Source: DASWHR01 sp036398095 (lineage in GTDB: Bacteria > Actinomycetota > AC-67). From it: DNA of 64,000 nucleotides. The first letter of the stretch is position 1. Every line of letters begins with the position of its first letter. The notes beneath the pieces are model-generated. The model was not told the DNA's origin, did no database searches, and saw nothing but the letters and a program-made list of their open reading frames with translations. The stretch is from assembly GCA_036398095.1 (NCBI GenBank), contig DASWHR010000049.1:1-64000 (forward strand), given 5' to 3'. Made by a program: the position numbers and the translations under genes. This document shows positions 1 through 8,510 of the stretch, piece after piece.

Positions 1-2007
1 GACCTGGAAGCCTTTCTGGAAGCGTCGCGCGCCGCCCACGGTTCCGCGGGAAACCTGGAAGGGTCCCTGACGACGATCTTGGATCTGGCGCTCGGTCTCG
101 TCGGCGGCGAGGAAGGCTCGATCATGCTGATGGACGAGACCAATGCGGCCATGCGCATTGCCGCGGCCCGCGGGCTGCCGGCGCAGATCCGCCGCGAAAC
201 ACGAATCGCGATCGGCCGGGGCATCGCCGGGACGGTCGTGCAATCGGGTCGCGCGCTGCTGCTGCCGACGCCGCTCGACGTGTCGCGTTTCGAAGGTTAC
301 GTCGAAAAAACGCGCCCGATCCACTCGGCGCTGTCGGTTCCGTTGCGGGCCCGCGACCGGATCATCGGCGTGCTCAACCTGAACTTGATGAACCCCGGCC
401 AATTTGACGACGAAGACTTGCAGGTCGCGACGCTCTTCGCCGAGCACGCGGCCCTGGCGGTGTCCGGCGCGGCGGCGCTCGCCGGGTCGCAGCGAACCGC
501 CGGCGAGCTGGAGTCGCTGCGCGCGGCGGGCACCAGGCTCGGGCGGACGCTGGATCTGGACACGGTCGCCGACGGGGCGCTGACCGAGGCGCTGGCGATC
601 GCCGGCACGCCGGCCGGCTTGCTCGTCTTGGGCGACGGAACCCGCGTGCACCTGGCGCGCTACCGCGGGATGTCACGTGACGCGGTGCGCGATGTGCTGC
701 GGAACCCCGGTTTCGCGGCGCGGCTTGCCGCGTCCGAACCGTTGATCGTGCGCGCCGTCGCCACCGATCAAGTCTTCGCGCCGCTGGCCGCCGACATCGG
801 CGGGCATGCGCTCATCGTCGCGCCGCTCGTCGGACGCGACGGAGAGGCGGGGGGTGTCATGGTCGTCGCGCTTCGCGACGCCGACGATGCGACCGCGGCG
901 CGGCTGCTTGCCGCGTACTCGGCCGAAGCCGGCCTGGCCATCGCGAACGCGGTCCTGCACGAACAAGTACGCGTGAAAGAGGAAGAGCTCGAAACGATCG
1001 TCGAGGCGATGGCAAGCCCGATCGTGCTGGTGGATCAGCGCGGAACGATCCGGGCGATGAACCCTGCCGCGGCGCAGACTTTTCACCTGACTCCCGAGTT
1101 CGAAGTCGGCCAGAGCGCGCGGGGCAAGCTCGGCGATCAGATCGAAGAGTTGATGCTCGGCCAAGCCGAAGGCACGCGAGAGATCGTGCTGCCGGTCGGA
1201 GGCGATCCGCACGTGTGGCGCGCAACCGTCACGACCACCCGATCGGGTCCCGTCCCGGGCGGGCGGCTGCTGGTCCTCGACGACGTGACCCTCCAACGCG
1301 AACTCGAACAGCGCAAAGCCGATTTCCTGGCCGTCATCGGCCACGAACTGCGCACGCCGCTGACGATCATTCGCGGATTCGCGACGACGCTCGCGCGGCG
1401 AGACCTGGAACTGGACGAACAGACGCGCGGCACCGCAGTCGGCACGATCATGGAACAGTCGGAACGGCTCAGCCGGCTCATCGAAGACCTGCTCTACGTC
1501 TCTCGCATCGAGAACCGGACGCCGCCGCTGCATCTGGAATGGAGCGACGTCGTCCAGGTCGCGGGCACTGTCATCACCGGCGTCCGCGAACGCGAGCCCC
1601 AGCGGCCGCTGTCGCTGCGCAACACCGCCTCCGCGGTCCATCTGCTCTTCGACCGCGTGAAGGTCGAACAGGTGATTCGCCATCTGCTGGACAACGCCGT
1701 GAAGTATTCCGAGCCCGGCACGCCGATCACCGTGAAGGTGGACGACGACGGCGACGACGTGCGCATCACGGTCGAGGACAAGGGAGCGGGAATCTTCTCG
1801 GGCGACATCCCGCGACTGTTCCGCGTCTTCGGCCAGCTCGACTCGTCCTCGACCCGCCGCCACGGCGGGACCGGCGTCGGGCTGTCGGTGTGCCGCACGC
1901 TGGTCGAGGCGATGGGCGGCCGTATCTGGGCCGAGAGCATGCTCGGGAAAGGCTCCGAGTTCTCGTTCACCGTCCCGAAGACGCCACCGGCGAGCGAACG
2001 CGCCTAA
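1..2007 (+). CDS. GAF-GAF-PAS sensor histidine kinase, 5' end outside the window
   Basis: The reading frame is open from base 1, so the true start lies upstream; the TTG at base 79 is only an internal start-like codon and the residues before it already read like a GAF helix. In order the protein shows a GAF domain (to about base 480), a second GAF-like domain (about 500-960), a PAS domain (about 990-1290), a HisKA dimerisation helix with GHELRTPLT (histidine near base 1342), and a HATPase domain with HLLDNAVKYS (N box), VEDKGAGI (G1) and GGTGVGLSV (G2). No membrane segment is visible, so this looks like a cytoplasmic sensor using GAF/PAS inputs. No response regulator lies directly next to it. 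It converges on pafC and the two stop codons share the bases CTAA at 2004-2007. The kinase call is firm; the signal is unknown. Confidence 0.93.
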   Translation, partial: DLEAFLEASRAAHGSAGNLEGSLTTILDLALGLVGGEEGSIMLMDETNAAMRIAAARGLPAQIRRETRIAIGRGIAGTVVQSGRALLLPTPLDVSRFEGYVEKTRPIHSALSVPLRARDRIIGVLNLNLMNPGQFDDEDLQVATLFAEHAALAVSGAAALAGSQRTAGELESLRAAGTRLGRTLDLDTVADGALTEALAIAGTPAGLLVLGDGTRVHLARYRGMSRDAVRDVLRNPGFAARLAASEPLIVRAVATDQVFAPLAADIGGHALIVAPLVGRDGEAGGVMVVALRDADDATAARLLAAYSAEAGLAIANAVLHEQVRVKEEELETIVEAMASPIVLVDQRGTIRAMNPAAAQTFHLTPEFEVGQSARGKLGDQIEELMLGQAEGTREIVLPVGGDPHVWRATVTTTRSGPVPGGRLLVLDDVTLQRELEQRKADFLAVIGHELRTPLTIIRGFATTLARRDLELDEQTRGTAVGTIMEQSERLSRLIEDLLYVSRIENRTPPLHLEWSDVVQVAGTVITGVREREPQRPLSLRNTASAVHLLFDRVKVEQVIRHLLDNAVKYSEPGTPITVKVDDDGDDVRITVEDKGAGIFSGDIPRLFRVFGQLDSSSTRRHGGTGVGLSVCRTLVEAMGGRIWAESMLGKGSEFSFTVPKTPPASERA

Positions 2008-2981
2008 TCCTTGTAGCGAGCAAGCGCGGCAGTCGCGAGTTCACGCACTTCGGCCGTCAGCGTTTCCGGCTCCACGACGCGAATCTGGTCTCCTAACTGC
2101 AGCAGGAGCCGGACGAGCCATGCCGTGTGGCTCGCGCGAAGCGTCAACCGCATCCAGCCGCCCTTGATCGGCTTCGCCTCGTCGTGGGGGGTCAGCTCCG
2201 CGACCCAGGCCGCGGCCGGCGCGAGTTCGAGCACGACGCTGGTGTCGCCGGCCGAGGGGCGATACAGCGGCCGGTCCGCTTCCAGCGACGGGTCGAATCC
2301 GGCCGGCCGCTCGAAGGTGACGCCTGCCGGCACGGCGCTTCGAATGCGGTCGACCCGAAACGTGCGACGCTCCCCCGACTTATGGTCGTCGGCGATGACG
2401 TACCAGGGACCGGTCCCGAACACGAGCAACGGATCGATTTCCCGCTCGGTCAACTCGTCGCGACCGAACGAGTAGTACTCGATCCGGATTCGCTGGAGCG
2501 TCTCGATCGCGTCGCGCAGGATTCCGAGGATCTCGGGCGAAGCGGGCTGCAACTCGATCGCGACGCGTTCGGCGAGCGTCTCCGCCGCGTCGGCCTCGTC
2601 GGGCGCGATCGCCTCGGCGAGCTTCGCCAGCGCCGAATCCAATGCCTGCGCTTCGGCGAGCGCCGGCATCGCGGCGAGCGCACGGCCGGCCGCGAGCAGC
2701 CCGAGCGCCTCCCACCGGCTCATGCGCAGCGGCCGATCGAGATAGTCGGCCACGTTGATCACCACCCGGCCCTCGTCAACCCAGGCTTCGATCATGTCGC
2801 CCGGCGAGAACGGCGGAAGACCGCACACCACCAGCAAGCTCAAGTCGTCGAGCAGTTGATCTTCCGAGATCCCAAAACGGCGGCAGACTTCGTCCACCGT
2901 CGCCTCGTCGGCGTGAGTGATCACCCAGGGAACCAGCACGAGGATCCGGCTGAGCCGCGGGAGCGAAGCGATCGGCGGCAT
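2004..2981 (-). CDS. pafC: PafC, WYL-domain transcriptional regulator
   Basis: A 325-residue protein with an N-terminal winged-helix region (about 1-60), a middle helical part, and a WYL domain containing GPWYVIADD followed by RTFRVDRI. It starts at the ATG at 2981, which overlaps the TGA of pafB, so the two are translationally coupled. In mycobacteria PafB and PafC form a heterodimer that activates DNA-damage genes independently of LexA and lie next to pafA. Here the pair is on the same strand as pafA but separated from it by a DUF3866 gene and a response regulator. The WYL pair plus its place beside the Pup genes supports the name; the regulon cannot be read from the sequence. Confidence 0.85.
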   Translation of the reverse strand: MPPIASLPRLSRILVLVPWVITHADEATVDEVCRRFGISEDQLLDDLSLLVVCGLPPFSPGDMIEAWVDEGRVVINVADYLDRPLRMSRWEALGLLAAGRALAAMPALAEAQALDSALAKLAEAIAPDEADAAETLAERVAIELQPASPEILGILRDAIETLQRIRIEYYSFGRDELTEREIDPLLVFGTGPWYVIADDHKSGERRTFRVDRIRSAVPAGVTFERPAGFDPSLEADRPLYRPSAGDTSVVLELAPAAAWVAELTPHDEAKPIKGGWMRLTLRASHTAWLVRLLLQLGDQIRVVEPETLTAEVRELATAALARYKD

Positions 2982-3925
2982 CAGACGCGCTCCGCCGCGG
3001 CGCGAAGCCGCTCGATCGTCTTTTCGCGAAGCCCTGCGGGCTCGATAACTTCGGCGTCGCCACCGAAGCCGAGCACCCAGCGAACGAAGCGCTCGGCATC
3101 GGGAACCGGCACGATGACGTCCACGCGCCCGTCGGCGCGCTTGCGGCCGCGGCCGGTGTCACGGTGAGCGCCGGCGCGCTGCTCGACCAGGAACGCGATC
3201 TGCGGCGTGAACGCCACGCGCGCTTGCACGTCGGCTTCGGCGTCGGCCGGCCAGGCGACCGGGGCCGGCGGCGCACGCTCGAAATCGGGTTTCGCTCCGG
3301 CGGCGATGCGTGCCGCTCCTTCGATCCGATCCAGCTTGAACAACCGCTGCTCGCCCCGGCCGACGTCCAGACCGCTCAGATACCACGCCGAGCGGAAGCG
3401 AAGCGCGTGCGGTTCGACCGTTCGGTCCTCGGGCGCGGCGGCCCCCGACGAGCGGTAGCGAAACGTGACGCGTTTCCGGCGCAGAATCGCGTCGAAAAGC
3501 GCCGCGAGCTGTGGCGAGCGCAGATCGACGTGCGGCAAGATCCAGGGCGACGGCAGATCGGCCCCGCCGGCCGCCGACAGCTTCATGCCGGCGATGCGCG
3601 GACTGACCGGGCCGAGCGTCCCTTCGCCCCACGCCTGAGAGGCGAGCATCAGCGCCGCATGTTCGGCCGGGGTCAGATCCAAGGAGGGCAGGGTCACTTC
3701 GTCGCGATGGATCGCGTATCCCTCGTCCCACGCGCCGATCGGCTCGATCTCAATCCGGATCCCCAACGCGCGAAGATCGTCCTTGTCGCGCTCGAACATC
3801 CGCTTGAACGACTCGGCCGAAGTCGCGTCGGCGTACAGCGCGTCGCGGATTCGCGTCCCGAGGACCGGACGCTCCGACGACATCAAGAGCCCGATGAGAT
3901 TGATCTGACGCTCGGTCTTGTCCAT
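2981..3925 (-). CDS. pafB: PafB, WYL-domain transcriptional regulator
   Basis: The chosen ATG at 3925 begins MDKTERQINLIGLLMSSERP, a typical HTH start for this family. A longer frame up to 4114 exists, but its extra 63 residues are arginine-rich and overlap the divergent gene at 3979, so it was rejected. The resulting 314-residue protein has an HTH at about 1-65 and a WYL domain with SAWYLSGLDV and RLFKLDRI. It ends in a TGA sharing a base with the pafC start. Its promoter must lie in the 53 bases separating it from the divergent DUF3866 gene. It is probably the partner of PafC in a DNA-damage activator. Confidence 0.83.
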   Translation of the reverse strand: MDKTERQINLIGLLMSSERPVLGTRIRDALYADATSAESFKRMFERDKDDLRALGIRIEIEPIGAWDEGYAIHRDEVTLPSLDLTPAEHAALMLASQAWGEGTLGPVSPRIAGMKLSAAGGADLPSPWILPHVDLRSPQLAALFDAILRRKRVTFRYRSSGAAAPEDRTVEPHALRFRSAWYLSGLDVGRGEQRLFKLDRIEGAARIAAGAKPDFERAPPAPVAWPADAEADVQARVAFTPQIAFLVEQRAGAHRDTGRGRKRADGRVDVIVPVPDAERFVRWVLGFGGDAEVIEPAGLREKTIERLRAAAERV

Positions 3926-3978
3926 GCGGCTCAAAGGGTACCGTCCCGGCCCCGTCGCGCGGGGTAGGCTTTGCGGCC

Positions 3979-5031
3979 GTGATCCGGATCCGGCGAGGCA
4001 TCGCCCGGGACGTGCAGCAGCGACGTCCCGGGCTGCTCGATGTCGCCGTCGAGATGGACGGCGGGCAGACTCAGCCGGCCGTGGCCTATCCCGATCTGTG
4101 CGGACCCATCGCACCCGGCGACCGCCTGGTGCTCAACACCACCGCCGTTGCGATGGGTCTGGGGACCGGAGGAATGCATTTCGTGATCGCCGTGGAAGGC
4201 GGATCCGACACCGAGGCGGGCGACGCCACTCACGCGATGAAGCTTCGATACACGCCGTTGCAGGTCGCCGTCGGCGCGTTCGAAGAGAGCGGGGCCGCGC
4301 TGCCCGAGGATCTGGACGGCATGCCGGTCGTGGCCGCGGGCTTGCACAGCGCGATCGCTCCGGTGGCGATCGGGGCGAACGCGCGGCGGCCCGGGATCCG
4401 CGTCGCTCTCGTCATGACGGACGCGGCGGCGCTCCCGATCGCGTTCAGCGACACGATCCCCGGTCTACGCGACGCCGGCATGATCGCGACGACGGTGACC
4501 TGCGGCCAGGCGTTCGGCGGTGATCTGGAAGCGGTGAACAAGTTCTCGGGAATGCTCGCCGGGCGCGCCGCCGGCGCCGATCTGCTGATCGTCGCAATGG
4601 GTCCCGGCAACCTGGGGACCGGGTCTCGCTACGGGTTCGCCGCGATGGAGGTCGCCGAGATCGTCAACGCGACGGCCGTGCTGGGGGGCACGCCGATCGC
4701 CGTGCCGCGCGTCGGGTTCGGCGACGCGCGCGACCGCCATCGCCTCGTGTCGCACCACTCCACGACCGCACTCGGCGAGGCCACCTTCGCAGCGGCCTTG
4801 ATCGCGATGCCGTTGCTGCCGGCGGAGCGAACCGGCCCGGTCCGGGAGGCACTGGCGCCGCTGGCGAAGCGGCATCGCATCGTCGAGGTGGACCTCGGAG
4901 CCGCCGAACATGCCCTCCGCGACGCGCCGGTGCCGCTGCGCACCATGGGTCGCTCATTCGGCGACGAGCCCGACTACTTTCGGATCGCGGCCGCCGCCGG
5001 CGTGCTGGCGGCCGATCGTGCCGGACCGTAG
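3979..5031 (+). CDS. DUF3866 family protein
   Basis: A 350-residue protein starting at GTG 3979 (MIRIRRGIARDVQQRRPGLL). The N-terminal phrase on a meaningful order of Tyr-Pro-Asp-Leu-Cys-Gly-Pro, the run LNTTAVAMGLGTGGMHFV and the central VAMGPGNLGTG and GFGDARDRHRLVSHHS stretches match the actinobacterial DUF3866 family as I know it. That family often neighbours proteasome genes. No signal peptide or membrane helix is visible and no catalytic mechanism is established. It is transcribed away from pafB and sits between pafB and the pafA/response-regulator pair. Function unknown. Confidence 0.75.
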   Translation: MIRIRRGIARDVQQRRPGLLDVAVEMDGGQTQPAVAYPDLCGPIAPGDRLVLNTTAVAMGLGTGGMHFVIAVEGGSDTEAGDATHAMKLRYTPLQVAVGAFEESGAALPEDLDGMPVVAAGLHSAIAPVAIGANARRPGIRVALVMTDAAALPIAFSDTIPGLRDAGMIATTVTCGQAFGGDLEAVNKFSGMLAGRAAGADLLIVAMGPGNLGTGSRYGFAAMEVAEIVNATAVLGGTPIAVPRVGFGDARDRHRLVSHHSTTALGEATFAAALIAMPLLPAERTGPVREALAPLAKRHRIVEVDLGAAEHALRDAPVPLRTMGRSFGDEPDYFRIAAAAGVLAADRAGP

Positions 5032-5102
5032 TGTCCCGGAAGCGAAGTCTCTTGACATCTGGTCGCCCCTGCACGCGGATTGCCGCGTTCACTTACGGAA
5101 CA

Positions 5103-5453
5103 CTAATCGTTCGCGTCGGCGAGCGCGCGAGTCCGCGCAATCAGGTCCTGGCTGGAGAAGGGTTTTGCGATAACGGCGTCGGCGCCGTCGACGCCGTCCG
5201 GTCGCGCCGAGACGACGATGATCGGGATTGCCGCGAGGCCTTCGGTCGAACGGATCTGCCGGATCAGTTCGCCGCCGTCCATTCGCGGCATCATCAGATC
5301 GGTGATCACCACGTCGATGCGGACTTCGGCGCAGATTGCCATCGCCTCGAAGCCGTCGGCGGCGGTGCGCACATCGAACCCGTCCGATTCGAGGATGATC
5401 TTTAGAAGCAGGAGGACATCCGGCTCGTCGTCAACGACCAAGACGGTCGCCAC
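5103..5453 (-). CDS. Single-domain response regulator (receiver only), coupled to pafA
   Basis: A CheY-like receiver of 116 residues with all phosphorylation residues: the acidic pair in VLVVDDEPD, the phospho-acceptor aspartate in VITDLMMP, the switch serine in IIVVSA and the lysine in AKPF. No output domain follows. The start chosen is the GTG at 5453, whose first G is the last base of the pafA TAG stop (TAGTG), giving tight translational coupling. A longer in-frame start to 5513 would add a non-conserved tail inside pafA. It could receive phosphate from an unlinked kinase such as the one at 1-2007 and act by protein contact. That partner is inference. Confidence 0.88.
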   Translation of the reverse strand: MATVLVVDDEPDVLLLLKIILESDGFDVRTAADGFEAMAICAEVRIDVVITDLMMPRMDGGELIRQIRSTEGLAAIPIIVVSARPDGVDGADAVIAKPFSSQDLIARTRALADAND

Positions 5454-6811
5454 TACATCGACGCAATCAGCTTCTCGACCCGCTCGTCGTGGGCTTTGAA
5501 GGGGTCCTTGCACAGCACGGTGCGCTGCGCCTGGTCGTTGAGCTTGAGATGGACCCAGTCGACGGTGAAGTCGCGGCGACGTTCTTTGGCCGTCTTGATG
5601 AACTCGCCGCGCAGGCGGGCCCGCGTCGTCTGCGGCGGTTCTTTCATCGCCTCCCCTATCGTCGCCTCGTCCACGACTCGTACCATCCTTCCTTTCCGCT
5701 CGAGCAGATAATACAAACCACGTTCCCGATTCACGTCATGGTACGCGAGGTCCAGCAACGCAACCCGCGGGTGTGCGAGCGAGATGTCGTGCTTTGCGCG
5801 ATACGCCTCGACGAGGCGCTGTTTGGTCACCCAGTCGAGCTTGCCGTCCAGCGACGTGGGATCGCCGGTCTTGAGCGCCGTCAGGCACTCCTCCCACATG
5901 CCGAGGATCCTGGTCGCGAATCCGTCGATGCCGCGGCGGTCGACGAACTTCTTCGCCCGGTCGAAGTATTCGAACTGGATCTCCAGCGCGGTCATCTCGC
6001 GGCCGCTGGCCAGCTTCACCCGGCGAGTGCAGCCGATGTCGTGGGAGATCTCGCGGATGGCTCGGATCGGATTCTCCAGCGTCAGGTCGCGCATGACTGT
6101 TCCCTCTTCGACCATGCGCAGAACCAGATCGGTCGTGCCGACCTTCATCAGCGTCGCGTACTCGCTCATGTTGGAATCGCCGACGATGACGTGAAGCCGC
6201 CGGTATCGTTCCGCATCGGCGTGCGGCTCGTCGCGGGTGTTGATGATCGGCCGCGACCGGGTCGTCGCGCTGGAGACCCCTTCCCAGATGTGCTCCGCGC
6301 GTTGCGCGAGGCAGAACAGCGGGCCTCGGGGCGTCTGAAGCACTTTGCCGGCGCCGGCGAAGACCTGTCGCGTCACCAGGAACGGAATCAGGACGTCGGC
6401 GAGCTTCTGGAATTCGCCGTAGCGCGAGACCAAGAAGTTTTCATGGCATCCGTAGGAGTTTCCGGCCGAGTCCGTGTTGTTCTTGAACAAGTAGATGTCG
6501 CCGGAGATCCCCTCGTCGTGGAGACGCCGCTCGGCCGCGGCCAGCAGCCCTTCCAGAATCCGCTCCCCCGCCTTGTCGTGCGCCACAAGCTCGACGATGT
6601 CATCGCACTCCGGCGTCGCGTATTCGGGATGCGACCCGACGTCCAGATACAGGCGCGCCCCGTTTTCGAGGAACACGTTCGAGGACCGGCCCCAGGACAC
6701 GACGCGGCGGAACAAATACCGCGCGACCTCGTCGGGCGAGAGCCGGCGTTGCCCGCGAAAGGTGCACGTGACGCCGTACTCGTTCTCGAGTCCGTAGATT
6801 CGGCGATCCAT
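5453..6811 (-). CDS. pafA: PafA, Pup-protein ligase
   Basis: PafA joins the C-terminal glutamate of Pup to lysines of target proteins using ATP, marking them for the proteasome. The 452-residue protein has the usual length and begins MDRRIYGLENEYGVTCTF. Glu9 and the catalytic-base Asp57 (in YLDVGSHPEYATPE) stand at the positions known from the mycobacterial enzyme. The nucleotide-binding glutamine-synthetase-like fold continues with YKNNTDSAGNSYGCHENF and the PIINTRDEPHAD stretch shared with Dop. It is divergent from the gene at 6863, with 51 bases between them, and coupled downstream to a receiver-only regulator. It is separated from pup, dop and prcBA by lgt and two other genes. Confidence 0.97.
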   Translation of the reverse strand: MDRRIYGLENEYGVTCTFRGQRRLSPDEVARYLFRRVVSWGRSSNVFLENGARLYLDVGSHPEYATPECDDIVELVAHDKAGERILEGLLAAAERRLHDEGISGDIYLFKNNTDSAGNSYGCHENFLVSRYGEFQKLADVLIPFLVTRQVFAGAGKVLQTPRGPLFCLAQRAEHIWEGVSSATTRSRPIINTRDEPHADAERYRRLHVIVGDSNMSEYATLMKVGTTDLVLRMVEEGTVMRDLTLENPIRAIREISHDIGCTRRVKLASGREMTALEIQFEYFDRAKKFVDRRGIDGFATRILGMWEECLTALKTGDPTSLDGKLDWVTKQRLVEAYRAKHDISLAHPRVALLDLAYHDVNRERGLYYLLERKGRMVRVVDEATIGEAMKEPPQTTRARLRGEFIKTAKERRRDFTVDWVHLKLNDQAQRTVLCKDPFKAHDERVEKLIASM

Positions 6812-6862
6812 AGGGGCGCCACTCTAGCGCGCGCGGGACCCTCGCCGGGTACGATCGTCGCG

Positions 6863-7483
6863 ATGGAAACTCCTCGCGAGGACAAACGCACCTCGGGCGG
6901 ACTCCGGCCGATCACGCGGATCGTGCTTGCGCTGGGAGCGCTGATGCTCGTCTTCGGCGCGGTTCTGGCCGTCGAGCTCGTCACGAGCGAACGAACGCCA
7001 CAGCCGGGCGCCGAGCTGCTCGACGCACCGGATCCGCTCATTCCGGAATCGGTCGCCGGATACACGATTCGTGACGAACCGTCCCTCGCCTCGGCGTTGA
7101 CACAGGAATACCGAGCACGATCGGTTGCGGTCGAGCGGGTCGAGGCGGCTTCGCTTCCGCTTCGGGCTTCGGCGTCGTCGCTGCTGGCGGCGACCATGAA
7201 ACCCGAGGCCGATCTGGGCTCGTCCCAGTTCCGCGCCGGCGTCCTGACCGGCGCCGCGAACGGATTCAGCATCGACCCGGCCGAGCATCCGTTCCGATAC
7301 CACACCGCCGGCGGGATCGTGGTCTATTCGACGACCGCGCCCGAAGGCGATCTGTTCGTATGGTTCTTCCGAGACGCGTTCATGCAACTGTTCGTTCCGA
7401 CCGACCTCGCCCCCGAGGCGAGTGAAATCCAGCGCGTCGTGCTCGAAGCGCAGCTCGTGCAACTCGACGCCGCGCGCCGGTAG
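6863..7483 (+). CDS. Single-pass membrane protein of unknown function
   Basis: A 206-residue protein starting at ATG 6863; a very long upstream extension in the same frame is only the complement of pafA and was rejected. Residues 1-17 are charged, about 18-40 form one membrane helix (VLALGALMLVFGAVLAVEL), and the rest is probably an extracytoplasmic domain ending just before lgt. No enzyme motif is recognised. It is divergent from pafA and followed at once by lgt, whose ribosome-binding site overlaps its stop codon, so the two are probably co-transcribed. Confidence 0.72.
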   Translation: METPREDKRTSGGLRPITRIVLALGALMLVFGAVLAVELVTSERTPQPGAELLDAPDPLIPESVAGYTIRDEPSLASALTQEYRARSVAVERVEAASLPLRASASSLLAATMKPEADLGSSQFRAGVLTGAANGFSIDPAEHPFRYHTAGGIVVYSTTAPEGDLFVWFFRDAFMQLFVPTDLAPEASEIQRVVLEAQLVQLDAARR

Positions 7484-7493
7484 GATGCCGCCC

Positions 7494-8399
7494 ATGCTCG
7501 AAAGCACCCTGGCCGTGATCCAATTCCACGCGTATCCGCGGATCGGCGGCATCTCGCCGCACGGGATCGGCATCGCCGTCGGCTACCTGCTCGGCGGGAT
7601 GTTGATGGTTCGGTACGCGACCAAGCGCGGCATCTCATCCGACGAGGTTTGGAACATGCTGATGCGGGCCGTCGTCGGCGTGATCGTCGGGGCGCGGCTG
7701 TTCTACGTCGTCGGCCACTTCGGCGAGTATTTCGGCGCCGGCCGCAATCCGCTCGACATCTTCAAGATCTGGGAGGGCGGCATCGTCTTCTACGGCGGCG
7801 CCGTCGGCGGCATCGTCGCGGCGATCCCCACGATGCGCAAGCACGGCTACCCGATCCGAACGGTGCTCGACATGGCGGCGCCGGCGTTTCCGCTCGGCCT
7901 GATCTTCGGCCGGATCGGCGACATCATCGTCGGCGACCACTTGGGCGGCGCGTCGACGATGCCGTTCGCGTTTCGCTTCTTCCCGTACCAGATCCCGCCG
8001 AACCCGGGCTCATACGTTGCTCACTCATTTCAGAGCGAGGGAGATCTGTCCGCCTGCTTCCTGAGCGGCTGTCATCAGACCGCGTTCTATGATCTGGTCA
8101 ACGTCTTCATCCTGTTTCCGGTCGTGTTGCTGCTCGCGCGAAAAGCGCGCCCGCGAGGCTGGCTGATCGCGTTCACCGCGACGTGGTACGGAGGCGCCCG
8201 GCTGATCACCGATTTCGCGCGCGACGCGCAGTTCTACGGACTCGGACCGCTCCGCCTGCACGGAACGCAGTGGTTTTCGATCCTGTTGATCGTCGTCGGC
8301 GCGGTCTACCTCATCCGGCTGGCCCGCGGCGGGGAACCCGACACTTGGACGGCCGCCGCGCCCGAGCCGGCGCCCGAGCCGGACGAAGAACTCCTCTAG
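7494..8399 (+). CDS. lgt: Prolipoprotein diacylglyceryl transferase family protein (Lgt)
   Basis: Lgt moves diacylglycerol from phosphatidylglycerol to the lipobox cysteine of prolipoproteins in the membrane; the window encodes several such lipoproteins. The 301-residue protein has about seven hydrophobic segments and the family blocks IWEGGIVFYGG and GLIFGRIGDIIVGDHLGG. Two positions differ from the E. coli enzyme: Tyr100 takes the place of the His in HGGL, and GRIGD replaces GRxGN. ATG 7494 is preferred because AGGA lies 8 bases upstream; ATG 7485 is in frame and possible. The stop lies in a CTCTAG that is repeated after a small inverted-repeat element. It could be a diverged paralogue, but the fold is clear. 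Confidence 0.86.
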   Translation: MLESTLAVIQFHAYPRIGGISPHGIGIAVGYLLGGMLMVRYATKRGISSDEVWNMLMRAVVGVIVGARLFYVVGHFGEYFGAGRNPLDIFKIWEGGIVFYGGAVGGIVAAIPTMRKHGYPIRTVLDMAAPAFPLGLIFGRIGDIIVGDHLGGASTMPFAFRFFPYQIPPNPGSYVAHSFQSEGDLSACFLSGCHQTAFYDLVNVFILFPVVLLLARKARPRGWLIAFTATWYGGARLITDFARDAQFYGLGPLRLHGTQWFSILLIVVGAVYLIRLARGGEPDTWTAAAPEPAPEPDEELL

Positions 8400-8508
8400 G
8401 AGGGTGCTGAAAAAGACCGACCCGTGCTGGTCGGACTTCAATCAGCCCAGGTCGAAGAGTTAGCGTCGGGAGGGCTTGCATGCAGACACTCACTTTTTCA
8501 GCACCCTC
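8400..8508. mobile_element. MITE-like element with 16-bp terminal inverted repeats
   Basis: The left end GAGGGTGCTGAAAAAG (8400-8415) is matched perfectly in reverse complement by 8493-8508. The 109-bp unit is flanked by the direct repeat CTCTAG (8394-8399 and 8509-8514), as expected for a target-site duplication. It contains no open reading frame long enough for a transposase. It lies exactly between the convergent stop codons of lgt and the metallopeptidase gene. A long-loop bidirectional terminator is an alternative reading, but the flanking direct repeat favours transposition. Confidence 0.65.
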
Positions 8509-8510
8509 CT

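Noticed and set aside
673..1863. 396-residue minus-strand frame opposite the first histidine kinase
   Set aside because: Shadow of a clear kinase; no motif in the product.
5489..6862. Long plus-strand extension of the gene at 6863
   Set aside because: It is the complement of pafA; the real start has a signal-anchor N-terminus at 6863.
8400..8508. Simple bidirectional terminator between convergent genes
   Set aside because: The 77-base loop is too long for a normal terminator and the flanking CTCTAG repeats point to an insertion; a secondary terminator role remains possible.
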